Part shown: positions 1 to 7,133 of the stretch, piece by piece
Position numbering within the stretch: position 1 is the stretch's first letter
How the letters are laid out: every line of letters begins with the position of its first letter
NCBI GenBank assembly: GCA_023416335.1
Contig: JAEZHY010000199.1
Coordinates: 3,122 to 67,121, forward strand
From: Pseudomonadota bacterium
GTDB lineage: Bacteria > Desulfobacterota > Syntrophobacteria > Syntrophobacterales > Syntrophobacteraceae
Length of the DNA stretch: 64,000 nt
Reading direction: 5' to 3'
Program-made: the position numbers and the translations under genes
The notes under the pieces: generated by a model
What the model saw: only the letters and a program-made list of their open reading frames with translations
Database searches by the model: none
Told to the model about the DNA's origin: nothing

Positions 1-251
1 ACGTATCCGTCCTGGACCAGCAGATCCGGGCCGATCATGAGCGGATTTCCAGCAAAGGCCGAGAAGCTGCAATAAGGAGAATTGCCGCAGGCCGAGGATG
101 AAGGGCTGAAAGGCAGTACCTGCCAGACCGTCTGGCCCGATGCAGCCAGAAAATCGGCAAACTTGTATGCGCCCCTTCCCATATCTCCAATGCCGAATTC
201 GGAGGGGAGGGACGTGAGGTGGAGCAGGGTCCCGCTTTTTCTCGACTTCAA
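1..251 (-). CDS. malQ: 4-alpha-glucanotransferase (amylomaltase), N-terminal part, cut by window edge
   Basis: The minus strand reads an 83-residue N-terminus that matches the start of GH77 amylomaltase: an early SGTLLHLTSLPSEFGIGDMG segment, then WQVLPFSPSS and the SAFAGNPLMIGPDLL block found in MalQ. The family moves alpha-1,4-glucan segments between maltodextrins in the cytoplasm (glycogen/maltodextrin metabolism). The start chosen is TTG at 249-251, because an AGGAG Shine-Dalgarno lies a few bases upstream and no ATG fits the conserved N-terminus. The remainder of the gene lies left of the window. It is divergent from the phosphatase gene at 463. Family assignment rests on the N-terminal motif only. 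Confidence 0.85.
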   Translation of the reverse strand, partial: MKSRKSGTLLHLTSLPSEFGIGDMGRGAYKFADFLAASGQTVWQVLPFSPSSSACGNSPYCSFSAFAGNPLMIGPDLLVQDGY

Positions 252-462
252 TTGACGCTCCTGAAAGAAAGTTTGTCACTGCAATTCTTTCTTTAAGACC
301 TTTTGCGCCAACAGGAAAGACGAAAAAGTTCGCCTCCCGGCACCAAAGGTTTCCGGCAATCCGGCCGGTAAAGTAGACAAACAGCGATTTCGCAATTACA
401 TCTTATCGAGAGTTTTGTCGCCTTTCCCGATCATCGTTACCTCCCGCCGTAAGGACTCGAAG

Positions 463-1659
463 ATGGCCCTCGACCTTGCCGACCTGAAAGAATCCAACGA
501 ATTCCTGAACGTTCTGCTCGACAATATCAATTCCGCAGTCCTGATCATCGACGACGATTTGCGGATACGTCAGTTCAATGAATCTCTCGTAAAGATATTC
601 GGAAAAAAAGGCCAAAAAGTTGCCGGTGAAAAATGCGGAGAAGCTTTGGGGTGTGTTTTTGCCGAAGTTGAAAATGTTTCCTGCGGCAATACTACCCATT
701 GTGAAAGATGCCGGCTGAGAAAGGCGATCCTCAAGACATTTCGGAGTAAAAGATCCCTTGGTCGGCAGTTGCTTGCCCGAAAGTTTTATGTCGATGGAGT
801 GCCTGTTCTGAAATTTCTCGAATATACCACCAGGTACATTCGATTCGCCGGTCAGGAATTTACCCTGGTCATCATGGACGACATCACCGAAAAGGAAACC
901 GGGAAACAGGCGCTCATACGAAAACAGAAACAGATAGAGCTGGATCTCAAGTCCGCGGAAGGGATTCAGAGGACGCTCCTGCCATCCGCTGAACTGGACT
1001 TTGAGCGGATCGAAGCGGCGTGGCAGTTCCTTCCCTGCGCGAGGATCGGTGGGGATATTTTCAATATTCTTCCCCTGGGGGGAGGGCGAACCGCATGCTA
1101 CATGATGGATGCCAGCGGCCATGGCGTTCATTCCGCCCTGGTTGCGGTGTCCGTTTCTCATCTCCTGGATCCGGTATCCAGCAGGCTGCCGCTTGCTTCG
1201 CCTTCGTCGGTGTGCAGGGAACTTGATGCGCAATTCCCTCTGGAGCGTTTCAATAGTTTCTTTTCGGTGATATATATGATCTTTGATCCCAAAGCCGGTA
1301 CCCTTTCCTGGTGCAACGCCGGACATCCGCCTGCGGTAATCGTTCGTCAAAGCGGGGAGATCGTGTTTCTCAAGGCGAGCGGTCCCATCATAGGTCTGGG
1401 CGGTATTCTCCCGCATGTCGAGACGACCAGACGGATTGGAACGGGGGATCGCGTATTACTCTATACTGACGGCCTCATAGAGAGGCGAAACAGGCAGGGC
1501 GTGCTTTTCGGACTGGAGAGGCTTCTGGCCGGGGTTGAAAAAACCCGGAACAGGCCGTTGCCGGATGCACTCTCCGAGTTGGTGCGCATCACCATGGAAT
1601 ATGGTGAACAAACCGCCCCTGTCGACGACATCAGCCTTCTTGGGCTGGAAATCAGGTAA
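463..1659 (+). CDS. PAS domain-containing SpoIIE/PP2C-type serine phosphatase
   Basis: A 398-residue soluble protein. Residues ~10-130 form a PAS-like sensor (NSAVLIIDDDLRIRQFN) with four cysteines in the middle (positions ~58-86, incl. CERC) that could hold a cofactor or metal. Residues ~160-398 are a SpoIIE/RsbU-type PP2C phosphatase with the metal-binding IGGDIFN, MDASGHG, GHPP and YTDGLIE motifs. Such enzymes dephosphorylate anti-sigma-antagonist proteins in partner-switching pathways. The start at 463 is preferred over an upstream TTG (415) because AAGGA sits 8-9 bases before it. The HD-domain gene starts 30 bp downstream on the same strand, so they probably form an operon. No membrane segment is seen. 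Confidence 0.88.
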   Translation: MALDLADLKESNEFLNVLLDNINSAVLIIDDDLRIRQFNESLVKIFGKKGQKVAGEKCGEALGCVFAEVENVSCGNTTHCERCRLRKAILKTFRSKRSLGRQLLARKFYVDGVPVLKFLEYTTRYIRFAGQEFTLVIMDDITEKETGKQALIRKQKQIELDLKSAEGIQRTLLPSAELDFERIEAAWQFLPCARIGGDIFNILPLGGGRTACYMMDASGHGVHSALVAVSVSHLLDPVSSRLPLASPSSVCRELDAQFPLERFNSFFSVIYMIFDPKAGTLSWCNAGHPPAVIVRQSGEIVFLKASGPIIGLGGILPHVETTRRIGTGDRVLLYTDGLIERRNRQGVLFGLERLLAGVEKTRNRPLPDALSELVRITMEYGEQTAPVDDISLLGLEIR

Positions 1660-1689
1660 GATCCAACCTTATCCCAAGAGGAAGAATCC

Positions 1690-2910
1690 ATGATAACGAA
1701 AGGCCTGCTGGACAGGCTCTACGAAGCTGCCAGCATTCAGCGGTGGAACGATCACGTCCGCCCGGTCGAGTTCACCGAACTCGACAAGCAGGCGCATAAG
1801 ATGATTCTGGCCTACGTCCTGGGGAAACTCGAGGAATCCGAGCGAAATGTCGAAATCGACTGGATAAAACTGATTGAAGGCGGAATATTCGAATTATTCC
1901 CGCGCGTCATACTTACCGACATAAAAGCCCCGGTATTCCACAAGCTGATGAGCCGCAAAGGGCGGGAAATCAATGCCCTCGTCCTGCAGAAAGTGGAAAA
2001 GGATATCGAGGGGATAAAGGGGGACTTCGGGGAGAACTTCCGCAAGTACCTCTTCGACAGCAATTACGCCCGCTTTGAGAGGAGGATTCTCAAGGCTGCC
2101 CACTATCTCGCCACCAACTGGGAATTCCAGATCATCTACAACACGGCCCCTTTCGTTTACGGAATCGATAAGACCAAAGAGGAAATAGAAAATCAGATCG
2201 AAGACCATTACGACCTCATCGGCGTGCAAAAGATGGCGCTCAGGAAGAAGTCTTTCGGGTTCATCGATCTTTGCGCCCAGCTTCGGTTCCAGCAAAGGTG
2301 GGCACATTCGCCCCGCGTTCCCAAAACTTCCGTCCTGGGGCACATGCTGATAGTCGCGGTCATGTCCTTCTTATGCTCGATCGAAATCGGCGCCTCCAGG
2401 CGTCGCATCTACAACAACTTCTTCAGCGGACTCTTCCATGACCTGCCGGAAGTTCTGACCCGCGATATAGTCTCGCCCGTGAAGACCTCCGTCGAGGGAC
2501 TTGATGAGATAATCAAGGACTACGAGAAAATGCAGTTCGAAGAACGAATCCTGCCGCTGCTGCCGTCTTCCATCAGGGATGAGGTGGTTTATTTCATCGA
2601 GGATGAGTTTTCGAACAAAATCATGGACGGCCACGAACGGAAGACTGGGATCTCCTGGGCCGATATGGCCGAGCGATACAACGATGACCGTTTCTCGCCA
2701 ATCGATGGAGAAATTATAAAATCCTGCGACAAGCTGGCGGCCTTTATCGAAGCATCCCTGTCCATAAGACACGGGATCAAGTCCCACCACCTGGAAGAAG
2801 GAAAAGCTCGGATCTACGAAGAATACCGGAACCAGAAACCAGGCGGTATCAACTTCGCAGAACTGTTCGATTATTTCTATAATGGAGGTCAGGGGAAGGA
2901 AAAGCTGTAA
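1690..2910 (+). CDS. HD domain-containing protein (YfbR/HD_3-like)
   Basis: A 406-residue cytoplasmic protein. A central HD-type phosphohydrolase motif is visible: H near residue 218 (LGHMLIVA), then FHDLPEVLTRD near 248-257 and a downstream Asp near 350 (SCDKLAAFIEA). The ~190-residue N-terminal half is also helical and has a second conserved-looking block but no motif I recognise. Proteins of this kind resemble YfbR-like nucleotidases or HD_3 hydrolases; the substrate is unknown. An AAGAGGAAGAA Shine-Dalgarno precedes ATG, and the phosphatase ends 30 bp upstream, suggesting a shared transcript and a signalling role. The gene is followed by a strong hairpin at 2930-2966. Confidence 0.8.
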   Translation: MITKGLLDRLYEAASIQRWNDHVRPVEFTELDKQAHKMILAYVLGKLEESERNVEIDWIKLIEGGIFELFPRVILTDIKAPVFHKLMSRKGREINALVLQKVEKDIEGIKGDFGENFRKYLFDSNYARFERRILKAAHYLATNWEFQIIYNTAPFVYGIDKTKEEIENQIEDHYDLIGVQKMALRKKSFGFIDLCAQLRFQQRWAHSPRVPKTSVLGHMLIVAVMSFLCSIEIGASRRRIYNNFFSGLFHDLPEVLTRDIVSPVKTSVEGLDEIIKDYEKMQFEERILPLLPSSIRDEVVYFIEDEFSNKIMDGHERKTGISWADMAERYNDDRFSPIDGEIIKSCDKLAAFIEASLSIRHGIKSHHLEEGKARIYEEYRNQKPGGINFAELFDYFYNGGQGKEKL

Positions 2911-2929
2911 TGCGTCCTATCCAATATTG

Positions 2930-2966
2930 ATCCGCCGCTCCCGGGCTTTTTCCGGAAGCGGCGGAT
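2930..2966. terminator. Hairpin between convergent genes
   Basis: ATCCGCCGCT pairs perfectly with AGCGGCGGAT across a 17-nt loop, in the 79-bp gap between the HD gene (plus) and the EF-hand gene (minus). There is no clean U-tract on either strand, so termination in both directions is likely but not certain. Confidence 0.5.
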
Positions 2967-2989
2967 TGCTCGAACTCGTTTGCGGAACA

Positions 2990-3310
2990 CTACTGAGCAG
3001 CTTTTTCTTTCTTTGCTCTTGGCTTCTTGGCGCAGAATTCGTCGAGGGTAAGTTTCCCGTCGCCATTTGCGTCTTTTGCCTTGAATTTTGCTTCCTTCTT
3101 TGCCTTATCGCATTTCTTGCACTTTCCGATGAACTCATCCAGCGTTACAAAGCCGTCTCCATTGGTGTCCATAGCCTTGAAACGATCTTCGCACTTCTTT
3201 GCAGTCTTGGTCTGTTTGGCCGGTTTGGCCGCATCCTGAGCCAGAGCCAATCCGCCAAATACAAACGCGAATACCGCAAAAAACACAACCGCCGCTTTGA
3301 TAACCTTCAT
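2990..3310 (-). CDS. Secreted EF-hand (calmodulin-like) small protein
   Basis: A 106-residue protein with an N-terminal signal peptide (hydrophobic residues 5-24, likely cleavage after ALA-Q around 24). It has two canonical 12-residue EF-hand calcium loops: DTNGDGFVTLDE (48-59) and DANGDGKLTLDE (80-91), with lysine-rich linkers and a Cys pair CKKC (64-67). It should bind Ca2+ in the periplasm or outside the cell; the partner is unknown. The strong GGAGGG Shine-Dalgarno 6-7 bases before ATG fixes the start. It is a monocistronic gene ending head-on with the HD gene. Confidence 0.9.
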   Translation of the reverse strand: MKVIKAAVVFFAVFAFVFGGLALAQDAAKPAKQTKTAKKCEDRFKAMDTNGDGFVTLDEFIGKCKKCDKAKKEAKFKAKDANGDGKLTLDEFCAKKPRAKKEKAAQ

Positions 3311-3541
3311 GTTCCCTCCTCATATGTGTTAGATATAGTTGCGCAAAATCACGGGACAGAATACAATAAATAATTCACAAATCCAATGAATCTGGTATTT
3401 AATTCATTGTTTATTTGGGAAAAAATTCCTTTTGATTGCCGGGTCGGAGGCGAACGTTTAGCTTAGGTCCAGGTGCCCGTTCCTATGGACTTTCATGTAT
3501 AGCTGTTGCTGAAGCAGATGCACAGTCAGGGAGCATTCATT

Positions 3542-4021
3542 ATGCAGGTTATCGAACCCGTCAGGGTTGAAAGAAGCTATATTCAAAACTTACGAGGCAA
3601 ACCGCGGGAAATCTTTCCTCTTCTCTGCCCTGTGCGGGAAAAAGAATGGGCGGAGGGATGGGACCCCCTCACGGTTTATACACGCTCAGGGTTTGCCGAG
3701 AAGGACTGCGTCTTCACGACCGGTGAAGATAAACCCGATTCGCTCTGGATGATCACCGATTTCGACACGGAACGCTATCGGCTCGAAATAGTCAAGTTCA
3801 CTCCCGGGATGACTGTCGCAAGGATCACCATAACTCTTCTGGAAAACGGCATGGGCCAGACGGATGCGGAAGTCGTCTACAGATATACGGCGGTCAGCCG
3901 GGACGGCGAGGAATTCGTTAACGGCTATTCCGAGGAGTTTTTCGAACAGTTCATGCAGTTTTCGGAATCCGCGCTGAATTCATTCCTCGACGAGCAGCAT
4001 CTGAAAGAGGGGCGGGAGTAA
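3542..4021 (+). CDS. SRPBCC (START-like) family protein
   Basis: A 159-residue protein with the look of the SRPBCC/polyketide cyclase fold: an N-terminal strand VIEPVRVERSYI, a helix with the REIFPLLCPVREKEWAEGWDP stretch, beta strands, and a long amphipathic C-terminal helix. Such proteins bind small hydrophobic ligands in a cavity; the ligand is unknown. The start at 3542 is chosen over ATG 3518 because AGGGAG lies 8 bases upstream. It is monocistronic: the stop codon sits inside the loop of a hairpin terminator (4009-4030). Confidence 0.75.
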   Translation: MQVIEPVRVERSYIQNLRGKPREIFPLLCPVREKEWAEGWDPLTVYTRSGFAEKDCVFTTGEDKPDSLWMITDFDTERYRLEIVKFTPGMTVARITITLLENGMGQTDAEVVYRYTAVSRDGEEFVNGYSEEFFEQFMQFSESALNSFLDEQHLKEGRE

Positions 4022-4030
4022 TCCCGCCCC
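4009..4030 (+). terminator. Terminator hairpin with the stop codon in its loop
   Basis: GGGGCGGGA pairs perfectly with TCCCGCCCC around a GTAA loop; the TAA (4019-4021) of the SRPBCC gene lies in the loop. A T-rich stretch (ATTTCACTTCTTT) follows, as expected of an intrinsic terminator. Confidence 0.7.
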
Positions 4031-4182
4031 ATTTCACTTCTTTGGCGGAATCCGTTTTCATTGGACTGCCTCCCCCACTCCCCGGTCCACACTATTCGCT
4101 TTGGTTGACACCCGCAGGGCAGGTCAGTAGCTTAAGTTTAGCTGTGTTATTTCGATTAATTAAACTACGAAGGGAGAGAGAA

Positions 4183-4491
4183 ATGCAGACGTTTGTGATG
4201 CTCACGCGGCTGTCGCCGGATGCCGTAAAATCTCCCAAATCCCTGGAGGAAATCGAACGTCAGGTCATGGACAAAATACACAGGGAGTGCCCGAAGGTTG
4301 AATGGGTTCATAACTTCGCCACTCTGGGTCCATACGACTACGTCGATATATTCCGCGCACCGGATGAGCAGACCGCATTCAAGGTTGCAATGATCATACG
4401 AACTTTCGGCCATTGCAGAACGGAGATGTGGACGGCAACGGAATGGGCAAGGTTCAAGGACATGATCCACGAACTTGCAAAGGCTGCGTAG
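4183..4491 (+). CDS. GYD domain-containing protein
   Basis: A 102-residue protein with the GYD family signature: an N-terminal strand QTFVMLTRLSPDAVKSP, a central helix, then FATLGPYDYVDIFRAPDE (the GxYD motif) and a helix TAFKVAMIIRTFG. GYD proteins are small ferredoxin-fold alpha/beta-barrel-type proteins with no settled function. The start at 4183 is preferred over an upstream in-frame start at 4042 because AAGGGAGAG lies directly in front and the conserved family starts there. A stem-loop follows the gene. Confidence 0.85.
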   Translation: MQTFVMLTRLSPDAVKSPKSLEEIERQVMDKIHRECPKVEWVHNFATLGPYDYVDIFRAPDEQTAFKVAMIIRTFGHCRTEMWTATEWARFKDMIHELAKAA

Positions 4492-4502
4492 GGAGATTAT
4501 TC

Positions 4503-4545
4503 CGAGACACGGAGATTTTCGGTTTCCGCCGAATCTCCGTGTTTC
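4503..4545. terminator. Long stem-loop between convergent genes
   Basis: An imperfect ~18-bp stem (left arm CGAGACACGGAGATTTTCGG, right arm CCGAATCTCCGTGTTTCG) lies between the GYD gene (plus) and the Uma2 gene (minus); it may stop transcription from both sides. Confidence 0.55.
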
Positions 4546-4571
4546 GAGAGTTCTTACCCCTCGGTCGGATT

Positions 4572-5141
4572 TCAACCTTCCAGCCAGAGATTCGAAAGAT
4601 CGATCTCCACATCTTGAAACGGCTCGGCCCGGGTTTTTTCATTCCTCGTGAAAGCGTCCAACAGGACCCATCGGCCGGACTCCAATTTAAACACCTCCAG
4701 TGTCGCCAGGGCGGGATCGATAATCCAGAAATACGGGACCTCGTGCCGGGCAAAAAGACGCATTTTGAGAATTCTGTCGTTCCGGGCTGAATCAGGGGAG
4801 AGAATCTCACAGACCCAGTCCGGGGAGACGGTAAAGCGATGTTCTCCCGGAGGCATACGCAGCCTTTCCCTCCGCCATCCTGCCAGATCGGGAACGACAA
4901 TGTTTTCGGCGCTGAAGTGAATCTCAGGTTCGTGATATATGATCCAGCCGCCTGGACCGCCCCCTTCTCCAAATTGGTAAGAGGGAGTCAATGTTCCCCC
5001 CAAAGCAGAAGCTGCATGGACATGCCGCCTGGCAGGTCGGGGAGAAACAATGAGTTCGCCGTCGATGATTTCCCCGGTCATATTCTCCGGGAGATTGAAG
5101 AGATCCTCGTAAGTCGCTTTTCTTTTTGCCGGATCGGACAT
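4572..5141 (-). CDS. Uma2 family (DUF820) putative restriction-endonuclease-fold protein
   Basis: A 189-residue protein with the Uma2/DUF820 order: TYEDLFNLPEN, GEIIDGELIVSPRP, a PD-(D/E)XK-like core with VVPDLAGWRRERL, WVCEILSPDSARNDRILK and VPYFWIIDPALATLEVF. The fold is nuclease-like; the biological role of the family is not settled and it is abundant in genomes rich in accessory genes. AGGAGGACACC before the ATG at 5141 fixes the start. The first 22 bases of its coding region and its leader are duplicated 1.2 kb away at 6340-6373, fused to a brnT remnant. Confidence 0.85.
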   Translation of the reverse strand: MSDPAKRKATYEDLFNLPENMTGEIIDGELIVSPRPARRHVHAASALGGTLTPSYQFGEGGGPGGWIIYHEPEIHFSAENIVVPDLAGWRRERLRMPPGEHRFTVSPDWVCEILSPDSARNDRILKMRLFARHEVPYFWIIDPALATLEVFKLESGRWVLLDAFTRNEKTRAEPFQDVEIDLSNLWLEG

Positions 5142-5363
5142 GGTGTCCTCCTGATTCGCAAATTTTACAAAAAGTAATCGAAAAATGCCAATCGGAAGAT
5201 TTGAGGTCAGGCAGTTTTGCACTCGGCAGGCTTTCGCCGATTCGAATCCTGGAATATTGCAGCCGGCTTCATCTTCTCAAAGATTTACATGCCGAAGTTC
5301 CTTGATCTTTCGCCACCAAAGCCATACAATATTTAAAATTATATGGGTGCTAGGAGAGAACTG

Positions 5364-5558
5364 ATGGATCGGATCGTTAAAAAGACAATTGAGTTGAATC
5401 AGGACTACATCGACAGGCTTCGTACGATCTTCAAAGTTAGGACGGATAAAGAAGCGGTCAATAAAGCCCTGGAACTGGCGATTATCGACGATGAGATCAT
5501 CGCTGCTCACGAGCGGGTTGGTGGAAAAGGAGATTTGGTCGATGAGGTTTTCGAGTGA
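5364..5558 (+). CDS. VapB-like antitoxin (ribbon-helix-helix)
   Basis: A 64-residue protein reading DRIVKKTIELNQDYIDRLRTIF then a VRTDKEAVNKALELAI helix, typical of VapB-type antitoxins with a ribbon-helix-helix DNA-binding N-terminus. It overlaps the downstream PIN-domain gene by four bases (GTGA), the normal arrangement of a type II toxin-antitoxin operon, so it should bind and neutralise that toxin and repress the operon. The start at 5364 is chosen because AGGAGAG precedes it; an in-frame ATG at 5343 lacks such a site. Confidence 0.8.
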   Translation: MDRIVKKTIELNQDYIDRLRTIFKVRTDKEAVNKALELAIIDDEIIAAHERVGGKGDLVDEVFE

Positions 5559-5968
5559 AAGTGATGTTCGATACCAATGTCTACATCTCTTTCATTCGTG
5601 CCCGATCGCATGCTGAAGAACTCCAGCTTCGCGGCACAGTGAAGTATATTTCCGCTGTTACCTTGATGGAGCTTTGGGCAGGGGCAAGAATCAAGAAGGC
5701 GGAACGATTGATACACCAGCTCCAGAAACCCTATGCGGACGCGAAAAGGATCGTCGCTCTGGATGCCGATCACTATATAGCTATGGGGCAATTTCTTGCT
5801 AATCTCTCGCGGGAGTACGATACTCTGGTGAAGATGGCGGGATTCGTGAACGATGTTCAGATTGCGTTCGGAGCGCTGTCCATCGGGGCATTGTTATATA
5901 CTGAAGATAAAGATCACTTCGAAATAATCAAAAATGAACTCAAGGGCTTGAAGGTCGAGTATGTCTGA
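5555..5968 (+). CDS. vapC: PIN domain ribonuclease, VapC-like toxin
   Basis: A 137-residue PIN-domain protein. The acidic active-site set is present: FDTNVYISF (Asp 5), LMELWAGARI (Glu 39), and acidic residues near 100 (GFVNDVQIA) with a final TEDKDHFEII. PIN toxins cleave RNA, usually tRNA or rRNA. The GTG start at 5555 overlaps the antitoxin stop (GTGA), and a second start, ATG 5561, follows. It lies in a run of toxin-antitoxin-like genes. The match is to the PIN family; the gene symbol is by type only. Confidence 0.8.
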   Translation: MKVMFDTNVYISFIRARSHAEELQLRGTVKYISAVTLMELWAGARIKKAERLIHQLQKPYADAKRIVALDADHYIAMGQFLANLSREYDTLVKMAGFVNDVQIAFGALSIGALLYTEDKDHFEIIKNELKGLKVEYV

Positions 5969-6041
5969 TGGGGACGCGCAACGGCTTCCACTTCCTGCTT
6001 CATCATTTCTCCGCCACGGATAGGGCATTCGAGCCGGATAC

Positions 6042-6284
6042 CTAATCGGGTGATTCCTCATTAACCCGTTTGATTCCTCTCCTTTTGGGCATGGTCTCAA
6101 TGAGAGCCCGCAGCACCGCATTGACCCATTTAGCCACATCAGGATCAAGGGTAACCGTCATGCCGGTTCTGTCTATTTTCCCGGCAAATCTATTGGGGCG
6201 CGCTTTCCTGTAATCGAATTCATATTCAGGAAGCATATCGTCCGATTCACTGCTGGTGGGCTTAGATGCCCCGGTTCGTTTCAT
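6042..6284 (-). CDS. brnA: BrnA-like antitoxin
   Basis: An 80-residue protein with DMLPEYEFDYRKARPNRFAG and TVTLDPDVAKWVNAVLRALI, the arrangement of antitoxins that partner BrnT toxins. It starts by overlapping the end of a BrnT-like reading frame (6262-6363), as in brnTA operons, but that toxin gene is only a 3' fragment. The antitoxin therefore looks orphaned. Whether it is still expressed is unknown: no clear Shine-Dalgarno lies within its own start region. Confidence 0.6.
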   Translation of the reverse strand: MKRTGASKPTSSESDDMLPEYEFDYRKARPNRFAGKIDRTGMTVTLDPDVAKWVNAVLRALIETMPKRRGIKRVNEESPD

Positions 6285-6363
6285 AGTCTTTCCGTTCCCT
6301 TTGGGTTGCCAAACGTGCGCTGATGATGCGGACCACAGCCGCTTTTCTTTTTGCCGGATCGAT
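6262..6363 (-). pseudogene. brnT: Truncated brnT toxin 3' fragment fused to a copy of the Uma2 5' end
   Basis: The minus strand reads VVRIISARLATQRERKDYE, the characteristic C-terminus of BrnT toxins, ending at TAA 6262-6264 and overlapping brnA. Upstream the frame runs into DPAKRKA, which is the start of the Uma2 protein, not BrnT. The DNA at 6340-6361 repeats 22 bases of the Uma2 start (5115-5137) and further leader bases, with one base lost in the old ATG-TCC-GAT region. The N-terminal three quarters of BrnT are gone. Confidence 0.65.
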
Positions 6364-6404
6364 ATGGTGTCCTTCCAGCCTGAACTGAGATTCCCGCGGT
6401 GCGA

Positions 6405-6671
6405 CTATCCCTGGCTCTCGAAGTCACATTCCGTCACTTGGAAGGATTGTCCGATCGGTTGAAATTCCCCGGTTTCATAGCGTTTCAGCTTGGCCCTGAT
6501 GCGCTCAAAACAGCGAACTACATTCTTCGAATAAAGCCGCTCACCGCAATGTAGGCAGACTTCAGCCGGAACCTTAATGAAAGCAGTATTGACGCCGCCA
6601 CGCAGTAGCTTTTCCACTTCTTTCTCCATCATTTCCCCACCACAAATGGGGCATTTCTTGAACGGCATCAT
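6405..6671 (-). CDS. YgiT-type (MqsA-like) zinc-finger antitoxin candidate
   Basis: An 88-residue protein with CPICGGEM (residues 8-15) and CLHCGERLYS (39-48), the CxxC...CxxC zinc-binding module of YgiT-type proteins, followed by a helical tail. In toxin-antitoxin operons this antitoxin type usually follows a small DUF4258 gene. Here the upstream partner overlaps by four bases (ATGA) but is broken. It lacks the long C-terminal helix-turn-helix of full MqsA. Confidence 0.8.
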   Translation of the reverse strand: MMPFKKCPICGGEMMEKEVEKLLRGGVNTAFIKVPAEVCLHCGERLYSKNVVRCFERIRAKLKRYETGEFQPIGQSFQVTECDFESQG

Positions 6672-6894
6672 TTTTTCTTCCTTTCACGCCAATTGCTCCA
6701 ACGTTCCGGATCAGGCGATATACTGTGATCAGCACTGCCCAATTATTTTCCTTATTATAAGCCCAAATTGTGCGGGTAGGGTCGCCGCTAAAGGTCGTTC
6801 CGTGGACAAGGCAACTTGGGTATGGTTTGTCTGCCGGGTAGTCCTCGATGGCTTCTCCGTAAGGACTGAGATTATAGCCATGCTCAAGGTCCGG
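6668..6894 (-). pseudogene. Degraded DUF4258-type partner of the YgiT gene
   Basis: One minus-strand frame reads GEAIEDYPADKPYPSCLVHG, then RTIWAYNKENNWAVLITVY, and the matching C-terminus PDPERWSNWRERKKK with its TGA (6668-6670) is in another frame, one base off at about 6717. A TGA also interrupts the first frame at 6895-6897. The blocks and order are those of DUF4258 proteins, and the stop overlaps the YgiT start. The N-terminus upstream of 6894 cannot be followed in one frame. I read this as a frameshifted, inactive toxin gene, barring sequencing error. Confidence 0.65.
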
Positions 6895-7064
6895 TCAACG
6901 TGGAACTTCGCCTGCCCTTTCAAGCAAGAGGAGATGGGGAGTGGTTCTAAATCTTCGCAGCTAGTCTTATCATGTTTGTCCGTACAACAATCCACACATT
7001 CGATCACCAAATAAGGTGAAGAAAGGGCCCTATGCAATGAAACAGACAGTTCCGCATCGGAGAA

Positions 7065-7100
7065 GCAAAAAAGACGGCCCCTCCATCCGTCAGCCGTCTT
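7065..7100 (-). terminator. Intrinsic terminator of the MDR gene
   Basis: On the minus strand AAGACGGC pairs with GCCGTCTT and runs into six or more U residues, 34 bp downstream of the oxidoreductase stop. Confidence 0.8.
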
Positions 7101-7133
7101 CTCGCATCAACGATCAATTCTCTCTTTATATTT

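Noticed and set aside
403..1416. Long minus-strand open frame (337 aa)
   Set aside because: It is antisense to the PAS-SpoIIE phosphatase, has no family motif or ribosome site, and the plus-strand protein is clearly real.
6729..7037. 102-aa minus-strand frame as the YgiT partner
   Set aside because: The conserved DUF4258 blocks are in other frames; this frame has no recognisable motif.
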